NCBI GenBank assembly: GCA_000149265.1 | Contig: CH003313.1 | Span: 3,128,307-3,192,306, forward strand | Direction of reading: 5' to 3' | Length of the DNA stretch: 64,000 nucleotides | Origin: Ciona savignyi | Taxonomy: Eukaryota > Chordata > Ascidiacea > Phlebobranchia > Cionidae | Shown here: piece after piece, positions 13,101 to 23,712 of the stretch | How positions within the stretch are numbered: position 1 is the stretch's first letter | Layout: every line of letters starts with the position of its first letter | Made by a program: the position numbers and the translations under genes | Notes under the pieces: generated by a model | Seen by the model: only the letters and a program-made list of their open reading frames with translations | Told to the model about the DNA's origin: nothing | Database searches by the model: none

Positions 13101-16100
13101 AAGAGTAAATTCTTTATTCGAAGTTACTCGCGCGGGTTTTTGACCCTGGCACACTATCTTTTCTTTCTAAGTATCGTGCTAGTTGTGTTGATTAATAATA
13201 ACATTCCTCGTATTAATCGCACATCGATTCTTATCAGATACCCTCTGCCGGAGATTACCGACGCGATACCGGCCAACTGCGAAAAGAAACCCGTTGTCGG
13301 TGAGTTCATATCTCGTAACGTACCCACCGCAAATAGCTGTTTATAACCTGGCCCACTGTCTCGGTCCGATCTCCGATTGGAAGCAATGATCGGCTCAATA
13401 TGTGCATGCCTTGGTTAATAACGTGATAAGACAGATACTTATTTGGTACAATACGGCTTTACTAAATATAGCACAGCTTTACTGAACGTTGCATGCCCGA
13501 ATCGTTGACGATGTTATATAATCATCAACTTCATACTAATATGTAGTGTTATCACCAAGCACGCATGTGCCACCCACCATACAATATGCATGTATTCTCT
13601 TTACTTCGGTGCCGGTGTCAGGGTGTGGCTTAACATAAACGATCCTAAGATGCAGAGAAAAACTCTTTTTTTAAACCATAGAAATTTGCACGACCTTTCC
13701 GAATCACTCACTTCCACTTAAACCATAATTAAGTTCAAATGCACGAAGCATTGTAAAATGCTCTACGTGTTATAACCATATTTGGTTGTACGATGCTACT
13801 ACGATTTACCGCAGTAGCGCTATCAATACCTTTGTCATTCGTTTTTGTTTTAGCGCCGACACGGCCTAGCCCGCAACACGCGATAAGGCAATATCCGCCG
13901 ACATTAAGTTAGCCTCGCGATTTCCGACGATCATGTCATGTAACTTCCTTCCCCACTATGCGACTCAACCTGTCCAAACCGGTGCCACCTTCTAACACAA
14001 GCACCAGGTATGACGCTAACAAACTACTAACTCAACCATCTAGGCCCAAGTTGAGAAAACGAGCAAATTCCCGACCAAAATCGAAATCTCACAAAAAAAC
14101 ATTTGAATTTTTAAAACCCCCGAAAACTTACAAAAAATTTTTAAATTCCAATAAATGTAATTTTTAGGCGTATTTGGGACTTTGCTCATTTTCCCACGTT
14201 CTAACATAGCAAGACGTTGATAGCAAGCAAGAGAGTAGCTGTTCGTTCATTAGCCTAACACACGTAGTGGAGTTAGATAGCGATGCATGGTTTTCCATCT
14301 CCGTGTGTTGGTTGCACCGGGTGCACGCAGGAGAGTGTTCAGCACAGATAGTGGAGGATACGTGTGTGGAGTTGAAGACAGATTGCAGAGCAGATCACAG
14401 GTGTGGGTGTGGTTGGAGGTTTGGTGAGGAACGTTGCATGGTTAAGCATCAGCCTTAGTTTCCACTAATCCACCTTTTGTAATTTCCTTCTTGAGTTAAA
14501 AATTTTTTTGTATAAATTTTTTTTGTTAAAAGTTTGTTTTTTGTCATAATTTTGCAACCAACTTGGGGTGACGACGGCGATTTTCAAGTCCTGTTGTTTA
14601 TTTCAGAGCCGTGTAATATCGACACGATGGAACCCGACCTTATAGCTGCAATCTGCAATTGCAACGAGAGCGCTGAGTTAGAGAGCCCTCCCCCCCGCGG
14701 ATGCAGGAACCATGGGAGGAACACAAACCACCGCAACACGAGGAACGACCAACCCATCAGATGCCGACACTCACAAGTCAACCACAGAGCTGCGGCAAGC
14801 ACGGGGCCGAAAAGCGCCGGACACCGGGAATTGAACCAGTTCTTCGCGGACAGAGTTCTGCCAAACGTGGGTGATAGTTTTCGGGAGACTCTGAACTCGT
14901 TGCATGAGGAACAGAAGGTGGCGCTGTTGAGACAACTCCAGGAAGCGCTGACGATGACGACGAAACTTGTTCTCCGCAACCACCGACAGGAGTACTGTCT
15001 CCCATCGAAGTCGGTGAACAGCATCACACACACCTACCCACTCCTGCTGCGCGAGATTGAGCTCTGGCACAGCATCGCATACAAGAAGATGACAATGGAT
15101 GGGGTCCCGAAGCGATGCTGGTCGCGACGGAGGAACAAAGATTGCAACGCTCGCATCAGTTTCAGCGTCCCACTCGCCCCGACACTATGGGAGCCTCTCA
15201 CGGTGCTGATGACAAACTTCAGTGCGCAATGTGAGACAGTCACCCCTGCCGCCACCCCTCAAACAAGAACCACTGACTGCGACACAGTTCCCGGGGTGGA
15301 TTCGTGCAAGACAAGCCATGGTTCGAACAGTCGCCGCTGCCAGCCGAAACAATGCAGATTCCAGCGGTTTGCAATCGACGTAAAAGCATTCTTCCGACAC
15401 GCGAACGACAGTAGGAATTTTCTAACAAACGGGTTCGAACCTCTATGGAAACCAGTCAACATCACATTGTCGAATTTCGAAGCCGCGAGAGGTCATCTTG
15501 AAGTGGACGTGAGTGAAACACACGACTTTCACATTCAATATTCCCCCGTGGCTGAGAAAGTGAAGATCATGTTCCACTACAACCCTGTCTACCATTGCAG
15601 CACCAACAACCCGGAATGCACAGGGAATCCCCATTCCTGCAACGCAGGGGTTGAGAGGACGCTTGGTCGATGGTTCAGTAGCATGCTGGGTCAGTTGAAA
15701 CCCGTCTCGAAAAAATGCAACTCACAAATACAGCGAGCAAACGGTGTTCGCCACAGACGCAGTGGTCAGTACCGGCTCCGGCGATCCTACAACAACCAAG
15801 TCATCGCCACCACTCCCCCGAAATGCCGGTACATCAAGAAAAAGATTCCGACCGTTTCACTGAAGATGTGGTCGCTCATCGTGGCTCGAGCGCAGCAGCG
15901 CGGGGGGGATTACGACGATATCGATTCGAAGAGGATCATCTTCTCGGATGTGGAGGATATCAAGAGGTTCTTCGACAACGACTGCTCCTTCCAGGAGCGC
16001 ACAGAGGAGCACGAGACGCTCGGAGTGCAGAGGAGAAGAGCGCGGAGTGATGTTCGCGTGAAAGTCTCCGCATCCCGCGACATGCACTTCACCATCGAAC

Positions 16101-19100
16101 GGCGCGAAGGAAAGCGGGCCAAGATGAAACTCAAATTTTTCAGCACCATAGTCTCTTCTTAGGGAAATCCCCACCTTGCTTCATGACGTCACTGAAAATA
16201 CCAACGTTTGTCATTTTTATCTTAAAGTCGGTCCTACTAATAACTCTCTTTTTTCCCTCGAACGCTTTCAATGTTATTTTCTACTATTTAATTTATTCTC
16301 CACACCGCTGTTAACTCGACTGCGAAGTTCCAACGCGTCTGGCGCTCAGCCGGTTCAGCCGGCGAGACTTAGCAGTGCCGCCCTGCAGACAAAGCACTGT
16401 GACTAACTTGTACTTTTTTACTTTTTGCTGCGACTAAAATGAACTATCTGAGCAGTATTTTTATTATGATGCAAAGTGGTCAAGGGTCCCCCCTTTCCGA
16501 CCCTTGGTGCGTGCATTCATTGCAGATATGTTCTACCTCAATTACAACAGTATTCGAGTAAAGACCTTAACCGCCTTTGCATAGTTTTCGTTCAATTGAT
16601 AGCTTCAGAGCAATTTAAAACACTCTTTGTAAGAGCACCGTGCTTTATGCGTATTTTGTTACCGCATGGACTACCTTATATACAGTCCATGCGGGCTATG
16701 GCAAGGTGGTCTGTTTTATTCTTCGTACCAAACTTGCCAAAGCATATTCGTTACCTCGTACAGATGCAGCGCGTTTTTCTTCTGCCTTTTTTCTTTTTGT
16801 ACTCGGATATATAACACACATTGACACATATAACAGTATATACCATATTGCCGCAAATTCACATCTCAAAATCGTTGTAGACACCATTTCTCCATATACC
16901 ATTTGTGCCCTTGTAGTGTAGCAGTCGGCCTCAGTATCTAGTGCTTTAATGAACCCGTTTGTTATTATTCTCAGCTTTATTTAACTTGTTGTCATCTCAT
17001 CGTGTTTAATTGTGCTTCCATTTTCCCACTTCATTCAAATAAAACAAAATATTAAAAATCAATTGTCTTAGCAGGTTTGGAATGTTGTCAGGTTTATAAA
17101 GTTGAGTGTTAGCTAGATTGCAATAAGAATTCCAACATGCGTGCAGAAAACATAGTTTTCCCCAACAAGCCTTTCAAAACTTTTGCCATAATTGATTTAT
17201 AATAAAGACAGCAACTCCGACAATGTATTAAAACGTTTTGAGCACCCGCGCTGGTATTGGGGCAACAGTAAATAGAGGGAATCTTCTCACTAAAACTATG
17301 GAACTAATTCTAACCCCGTTCCTAAACCCTCATTTCAAACCCAGAACCAATGCTAAACTCAAGCCCTTACACTAACCATGTTGTCAATATACTCTTTTTA
17401 GTGAGCTGTTTCTCTTCTTTTAAACACCCCCCCTTCCTAATTTCCTCTTTTTTGTTTTTCTTGCTAATGTTAGCTACGGAACAGTTGTTAAGATATGTGA
17501 ATTTATAAACAAATTAGATCTAACACCAACAAATGTGTTGTATTATAATTATCAACAAGCAGTCAGAGTTTTCTAAGTTTGCCATGTAACATATTCGTCC
17601 GATTATCACTGAATAAGAGTGTGTTTCACCGCATTTACCATATGCTATCCCATTGAGGCTTCACGACAACACCCATCCACATAGTGTGTTCATGGTGTGA
17701 TAACTAGAAACNNNNNNNNNNNNNNNNNNNNNNNNNNNNNNNNNNNNNNNNNNNNNNNNNNNNNNNNNNNNNNNNNNNNNNNNNNNNNNNNNNNNNNNNN
17801 NNNNNNNNNNNATCATTAATTTCTACTTGTCTGAGAGAATAACTTGTGTGCTAACAAGACGCGTATTTAGTGCAGCCAAAGAATGCCCCAGTTGAGTTTG
17901 TGGATAATCTAGGTGAGAATAGAGTGTGATAATTCGATTTCCTGCAACACAAATCCGGGTTTTATTTGATCATAAAAGCCATTGTTTTGGAATGTTGTTT
18001 ATGTATTGCAGCTTGGAAGTTTGCCGCTAATCTGATCAAATCAAACAAACTTGCCAATAATCTAAGCCGTGTTCCGTTTAACAGACTTACTTGATTGACC
18101 CTAAGCTATTAATCCTCTCCGCTTGGCGTGTTTATGTTGGTTTTCTGATCTGAGTGGTTTTGTTTCAATTTTGGAGAAATTCTTTGTTTGTCTCTTCACA
18201 AAATTTGCATGCTGTATGTAATTGAATGAAATTTCACACAGTTTAGCATGTAAGAAATTCTCTGTTTTTCTCTGCGAACGTAGTAAAATGTATCAGTGAA
18301 AAGCACAAACCCAAAATGCCATCTAAGATTAAAATTTTAATTTTTTAGAGTGGAAATCAGACTGAAAATTTTTTTAGGAACGTCTCAAAACAAAAATGAC
18401 ATACAATTTCTACACAACACTTTAAATACACCATCATTTGAACTTTAAAAAGTTTAATCCCCGTCTAAACTTAAATTAACCAAAAAATCACCGAAAAAGC
18501 AAGCTCGAAAAACTTAACAAAATTTAAATTACAAATCTCAACCCCAGGAGGTTTCCAAGGTGACATATCAACTGCTGGAAGTAGCAATTTCCTTGTGGCT
18601 GGGATCATTGGCTTCTTGTTGGGGGTGATCTTTATGGTTATTATCTGGTGCGGTTTTAGTCATTACCAAAGTCGACACAGAAAACACAAGTAAGTTTATA
18701 AACTTATATACTTTTTGATTACGGTTTGTATTGTTTAGTTTATATATTGTTTAGTATATTTTTCGTTTCTTATTAAAGTAGTAAAAAATAGGGTGCAAAA
18801 GTTAAATGAAGAAGCAGAAATAACTTGTTTCAACAAATAAGTTGCATAATTTTATTCATATTACAAAACAAATGGAAAAAGGCGGTCATATGTTGATATT
18901 TTTTTAATACACAGCAATATGCACTTAGAACAAAAAGAAGCGAAAACCATAGTCCTATTTTTGATTATTTAGAATTTTGTTTTTTTATGCTGGAAATACT
19001 AATTCTATGATAGGCGTTATAAGTACACAGTGGATATAAAAAATTGCCGTTCAAATATTAAGTCACTGTAGTGAATATATTGTACTTCTTATTTTCCTGT

Positions 19101-21964
19101 AGAGTTTAGTCGCTACACTTTTCATATGGTACAGGTTAAATTTCAGCTTCCCTATTTTAAAGTATTCCACCCTTATATTTTGTGCTTTCGAATGGAGAAC
19201 TCCAAAAAGTACAGCAAAATGGTTGTAACAAGAAAACGACATTCTTTGCTTTAAATTATTTCTATGTCGTATAAGTCAATTTGAAATATCGGTTTTATTA
19301 ATATTGTGATGTGATACTCGATATTGTATTGTAATAATGCAAGTGCGTGCAATAAACAAGTATTGTTGCTTACTGAATTGTATTTGTGACTCACAAACCC
19401 AATATCTATGTAATAGACACCGCTTCAGCTCAATTTGCTAAAACGTTTGTAGTTTATATGTTAAACCTCTATTAACCCAAACTAGGTGAACTAGATGCAT
19501 TATACTCGATTAACTCAAACTGGATGTTAAAACTTGATTAACTCCGTCGGTAGCATGCATTGTGTGTGCTGATTATTTAATCCTGAAATACGGATTCCTG
19601 TCTAATCCGGATTAAGTATGTGCAAACCACTAAACCATGTGTCCCCAGCATATCAAGCACGCGTGGGGAGTACCATGTCACACCTGAACACGTCAAATCA
19701 CACTCAACGCACACAGAGGGTGAAGATTATTTCCACTTGACAGCCGAACGGGTAAGATTATCTCCAGTCGAATATTTTAATCGAAAATGAAGATGTTTCT
19801 AATATAAACTCAGAATTCAGATTTAAAGATATTTTAATCTTGAGATTGAAATATTAAAGATATAATGTTATGGAAACTAGACTGTGTTAAAGCATCGTTA
19901 TTTTATTCATCTTTTTTATATGATAAAATTACAGCAAGTGAAATTAATAGCAACGCAGTAAAGGAAAGGACAAAACGAACAGTAGTTAAAACACGTTATC
20001 ATTTTAAGATATAAATATTAACTTCAGTGGACGGGGCCACCAAATATCAAAACTGACTGGCTGGTGTTACTATCCAATGAACACATCAAGAAAATGTTTT
20101 TATTTATTCATATATTAATTTAGATGTTTTTCACCAGGGCACACCCAAACATACCAGCGTTGGAAGGCCCACCAGCTTGGGCAAAGGCATCAGTGGTGAC
20201 GATTCCCAATATGCTCCTCTAACTCCTAGTAGTTTGGAAGGTACAATGCAGCTAACTTTAGAATTGTGTTTGTCCTTAGGGTATAGGATAGGATATTCAA
20301 TTTTATCTTTGTAGATGGAAAAACCAAGGTGGTTAACACACGGTCAATCGTCGATCACCTTGCGCCCATTGTCGGGCGGGTTGGTGTTTCCGTATTGCCA
20401 TGTTTAGTTGTGCTTACTTGTATTCTAATACTTGTTGTCCATGGACAAAGCGGTTGAATGGTTCAGGTGTAAACTCTTTGTGTAATGGATAAATAGTAGA
20501 GAAACCGATAATTTGGCGAACCTTTTTACATAAGTCTTACATCGAAATCAAGTGAAACCAAAAAAAAAAAATTCTGGACCATATTAAATTTGTGTTTGTT
20601 TCAAGTTTTATAAAACGTATCTTTATTGTTACAAATGTTATGGCATATATACAACATTCGTCTTGTGTTTTCTTATTCATTCAAAATTCGTATATTTTAC
20701 CATATTAAACAGTCGTGAAACCCTAATAAAAGTTACAACACTCATTGCAAGATTTGTCCATGTTTGCAGACAAAGAATTCACGACGGAGACTGAAGAGAA
20801 AGAAGTTGGACATTCAACCAGCCCAAGGTAGGGACTTCCTCACCCCAACCCCTGCATTATAACTCACAAACGCAATAATAAAATCTTTCGTTTCAGAACT
20901 TCAAATGATTCCGAAATTACTCGACCACTTCTAAGTTCAACACATGAAACAAGCCTTATAGCGGAAATTGAACAAAGCTTCAAAAGCGGTAAAATAAATA
21001 AGTTTTACATTGGTTTTTGTGACTGATTATTCCATTTTTTTCTTATAATTTGTTATTTTTGTCTATTTAATATATACAAAAACCTGAAAAAATATATACA
21101 AAAACGGTGTTATCAACGAGCCATGATTCGAAACCAAGCCCTATACTTAACTGCTTGATTGTCAGAGTTTTCCACGGCAAATAAAAACGAACTTAAAAGG
21201 AATACCTAAATGTGTATAACCCACAATCACAGGGTTTTTTATTATTATTCCTTTTTTATCGAGCTCAGTATTAAACACGTAGCTTGTTGCTAAGACCTGT
21301 TTTCTGTATATGTATTGTAAGTGTTAACCATTCGGCCACAAAACCTCACACAACCACCAGGTTAATATCACGCCACCAACCGATATTATATTTCCCAGGC
21401 TCCCCCCTCCCCGGCCCACCAGAACCTCCCAGTTTACCCCAGAAGAAATCCAACCTCAACAAACCCCCCCGCCCCGCGCAACCAGCAGTATTATCCTCCA
21501 ACAATAACAGCAACAACAACAAGGAAGAACTCCCACCGCCCCCACTATGCGTCCTACTCGCTGAAACCCCGGAGAAGAAAACCCCCGATAACCTCCCAGA
21601 AGTGACCCCCGTTCAAATGCGACATCCAATCACCACCCCACCAACATCCAACCCACCACCCCCAAGGCCGAAAATGGGGTTAAGAAAGCACCAGACATTT
21701 TCAGGCCCCCATGGACAGAAGATAAAACCCCCGGTTCCTCCAAAGTCGAGTTCAATCGGACGAGCAGCATCAATGCGTGTACCCCCTGTAAGAACCTCGT
21801 CCCTTCGCACCCCAACCACCCCCACCCCAACCAACCCCACCCTTCCACCTCCGCCTCTCCTACCACAGACCAAATCAACAAGCCCAGTTCGACCACAATC
21901 ACGTCTCCCCATCCACGTTGAACCACCGGTTGTTCCATCAGACAAATCATTTTCTTCCACTTAA
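7118..21964 (+). CDS. Class 6-type transmembrane semaphorin, 5' end missing
   Basis: Axon-guidance and cell-contact ligand/receptor at the plasma membrane. Twenty exons keep one frame (907 visible residues): 7118-7244, 7525-7626, 7960-8086, 8445-8555, 8913-9007, 9594-9829, 10262-10387, 10786-10890, 10973-11086, 11467-11587, 11835-12058, 12338-12406, 13238-13299, 17871-17912, 18548-18689, 19649-19751, 20138-20240, 20770-20827, 20897-20988, 21399-21964. Sema-domain signatures seen: [49 protein letters not shown], and [13 protein letters not shown] at its end. A cysteine-rich PSI exon follows ([10 protein letters not shown]). There is no Ig domain. One TM helix ([19 protein letters not shown]) sits in exon 18548-18689. 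The tail is long and proline-rich, with SH3-ligand-like runs such as [10 protein letters not shown]. Sema-PSI-TM without Ig, plus the proline-rich tail, is the class 6 layout. The signal peptide and the start of the sema domain are not visible. A likely poly(A) signal is at 22509. Confidence 0.92.
7767..7905 (+). repeat. SINE, 3' part
   Basis: Matches the body and 3' end of the window's main SINE ('gggcgcgaggtgatctgacg', then 'ataaacatgaatatc'). It lies in a semaphorin intron. Confidence 0.85.
8579..8850 (+). repeat. tRNA-derived SINE, near full length
   Basis: A tRNA-like head ('ttggtgcgtcgcc...ggttgcagattcaatactgg', A- and B-box positions) is followed by the family body and the 'aacatgaatatcctattc' tail. 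It lies in a semaphorin intron. It resembles the tRNA-derived SINEs described from Ciona; the family name cannot be confirmed here. Confidence 0.85.
9240..9590. repeat. Dispersed 'attcggccacac' repeat, two units
   Basis: Two diverged units share a block like 'ggctcgtcactaggaccgtt' followed by an AT stretch and 'cgcgttaaccattcggtcac'. The same family recurs at about 10140-10240, 10400-10460, 23945-24240, 25200-25460, 42670-42720 and 46750-46900. Here its 3' edge runs almost directly into the acceptor of the semaphorin exon at 9594. Confidence 0.65.
13854..13912 (+). CDS. Possible alternative terminal exon of the semaphorin
   Basis: The sequence 'gtttttgttttag' is a good acceptor. In the phase left by exon 13238-13299 the frame reads 18 residues ([18 protein letters not shown] plus S) and stops at 13910-13912. 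An AATAAA lies at 14150. Use of this exon would give a form ending after the PSI domain without the membrane helix, that is a secreted semaphorin. There is no direct evidence of use; the acceptor and stop may be chance. Confidence 0.25.
14627..16162 (+). CDS. Unrecognised 511-residue protein, intronless, nested in a semaphorin intron
   Basis: A long single-exon frame lies inside the 4.6-kb semaphorin intron 13300-17870 on the same strand. The frame is open from 14534, but the ATG at 14627 is preferred: a strong acceptor ('gttgtttatttcag') ends at 14606, leaving a 20-base leader. I do not recognise a family. The protein is basic and cysteine-containing, with an RRRNKDC stretch, a serine/threonine-rich middle and a charged C-terminal end. 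Two segments look alike: [16 protein letters not shown] (about residues 186-201) and [16 protein letters not shown] (about 278-293), which may be a divergent internal repeat. There is no clear signal peptide or TM helix. The region is much richer in GC than surrounding introns. A poly(A) signal (AATAAA) is at 17038. It could be an ascidian-specific gene or a retrocopy of an unknown gene. Confidence 0.65.
   Translation: MEPDLIAAICNCNESAELESPPPRGCRNHGRNTNHRNTRNDQPIRCRHSQVNHRAAASTGPKSAGHRELNQFFADRVLPNVGDSFRETLNSLHEEQKVALLRQLQEALTMTTKLVLRNHRQEYCLPSKSVNSITHTYPLLLREIELWHSIAYKKMTMDGVPKRCWSRRRNKDCNARISFSVPLAPTLWEPLTVLMTNFSAQCETVTPAATPQTRTTDCDTVPGVDSCKTSHGSNSRRCQPKQCRFQRFAIDVKAFFRHANDSRNFLTNGFEPLWKPVNITLSNFEAARGHLEVDVSETHDFHIQYSPVAEKVKIMFHYNPVYHCSTNNPECTGNPHSCNAGVERTLGRWFSSMLGQLKPVSKKCNSQIQRANGVRHRRSGQYRLRRSYNNQVIATTPPKCRYIKKKIPTVSLKMWSLIVARAQQRGGDYDDIDSKRIIFSDVEDIKRFFDNDCSFQERTEEHETLGVQRRRARSDVRVKVSASRDMHFTIERREGKRAKMKLKFFSTIVSS
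16175..17711 (+). other. Probable 3' UTR of the nested gene, then intron
   Basis: No coding exon is supported. AT-rich sequence follows the stop of the nested gene, with an AATAAA at 17038-17043 as a plausible end of its transcript. The rest is semaphorin intron up to the assembly gap. Confidence 0.4.
17712..17811. other. Assembly gap (100 N)
   Basis: One hundred N bases, the conventional gap of unknown size, inside a semaphorin intron just before the exon at 17871. Confidence 0.99.
20280..20390 (-). repeat. SINE fragment
   Basis: Reverse copy of the SINE 3' end beginning 'tataggataggatattcaat' and running to 'cccattgtcgggc', in a semaphorin intron. Confidence 0.8.
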
Positions 21965-23712
21965 TCACCGAGCAATTAGGAAATATATCAGCCCGGTCAG
22001 TAAGTACGTTAACGCGTCGGGCTAGTAACCGACATTTTATTTGGTTCTTGGTTCGTCATTAGATATTAGCCATCTATTAAATCATATTCGTTTTTATTCA
22101 AACTCTTTAGTTTAAATTCGTTTTTAGTTTAAATTCTTTATTTAAATCGGTGCGGATTCATTGCAAAGGCAGCCTTAGTTCCAACCATTCCTATTACATA
22201 CCAATGCAAAGAAGTGATATCAATCCGGCGAATTTACCATGTGAAACACGCCATCTACGTATTTAACACTTTTATAAAGTGGTCAGAATCGCCAATGCAA
22301 TGTCTAGGCAGCCAGTATGACAACTAATATTTAAATAACAACTGCACGTTATAATATCTATTTCATTGTTTGTGTACTGCTTATACTGCCGAGTTATATG
22401 CATGCGCGACTAATCACGAATCGCTTCGTTGGTTACTAACTTAAATTCAGTTCGTCGTAATTCTGTATGCATGTTATTTAAGACGTTTTTAGTGGCGTTT
22501 GTTCCGCAAATAAATTTGATAAACTCCGTCCCGTTTTTAATTGCCATGAGGATCTGATATAGGATAGGATATTAATGTTTATCCCCGTGGATGGGAAAAC
22601 CAAGGGGGTTAACACACGGGCGATCGTCAGATCACCTCGTGCCCACCGTCGGGTTACCGGAGCTATTTCACGTTCCTAATTTTGGAAGAACCCATTAATT
22701 CGCTGGGTTCAGGCAATGTCCGTTAAGTGCCTTGCCCAAGGACACAACTGACTCGCTAGCGACCAGTTTTAAATCTACAACCTTTTCGTTCGCACTAAAC
22801 CACCAGACTATAACCGGTCGGACCATCAGATATTCATGTTTCATTATCTGGCTAGGGGATAATTGAGGAAGTGTTCTTACAAAAGTAACCAGGTTATCTC
22901 GCGCCTACTCTCAGGTTATGGCAGACAAGCGGCCAGTTTGGAATCCGCAAGAATTCCGTTAAAATGCGACTGACTTAATCACCCAGCTAATCAGCCAAAC
23001 AAACACCCAACGCGTATCGGAAAACCTAACTAGCATAGCGACCACAAACGCAGTTCTGATACCTTTCCCTTCTCGGCCACTATTTTGTATACAGTTGTAT
23101 TCTGGAGCAATAGATACCTAACGGGTAATGCAACGTTTTTTGGCTAAGCGTAATTAAAAACACATTCGATTGGCTAAACGATTAGCACAATCGACTGTTA
23201 TACTGATTTGTAACCATTTAAAAGTCTGCTGTTAATATATTTTGAATATATTTCCAGACCAGAAACTCGGCGTTTTCTCATTCACGAGGATAAACATTTG
23301 AAAATAGCTTAATTTTTTATTGGTGACAATGACTGTTCGATGAACTTGTCATCAAATTGTAAGTGCATAAATAACATAGGTAGTAAGTGATTGAGTGCCT
23401 AATATGCAACATATATATAGAAGACTTTATAAAATCGTTCCTTATGACAAATGAATAAACACCGAATTCCTTATTTTGGCGCAAATAACTCGTAACACCA
23501 AATATATCTTAAGCAAGTGAGTGTGAAAGCAAGTTTACTTAAATCAACTTGTTGTAAGGCTTATTTATGTGATAATGTGTTTATTTCCGCAGTATCTCTG
23601 GGTCCGGAACAGATTCCACAAATTAAGAGTTTTCAACCATCTCTGAAAGAGATATAACTAAACAACGATACGATATTTACAAAATACAAAACGTGGGTGA
23701 ATGTTTCTATTT
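21965..23712. other. Convergent intergenic region
   Basis: Lies between the 3' ends of the semaphorin (+) and the phospholipase A2 (-). It holds the semaphorin 3' UTR with AATAAA at 22509, a SINE at 22556-22830, and an opposite-strand AATAAA near 23580 that fits the end of the phospholipase transcript. No coding exon was seen. Confidence 0.6.
22556..22830 (-). repeat. tRNA-derived SINE, near full length, reverse
   Basis: Starts with the reversed tail 'ataggataggatattaatg', continues through 'atcgtcagatcacctcgtgc' and 'caatgtccgttaagtgcctt' to the tRNA-like head near 'accactagact'-type sequence. Confidence 0.85.

Noticed and set aside
14584-16174. Several antisense and out-of-frame open frames within the nested orphan gene
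   Set aside because: They are shadows of the GC-rich 511-codon frame.
21613-21968. Two antisense open frames over the semaphorin tail exon
   Set aside because: Glycine-rich mirror images of a proline-rich coding exon.
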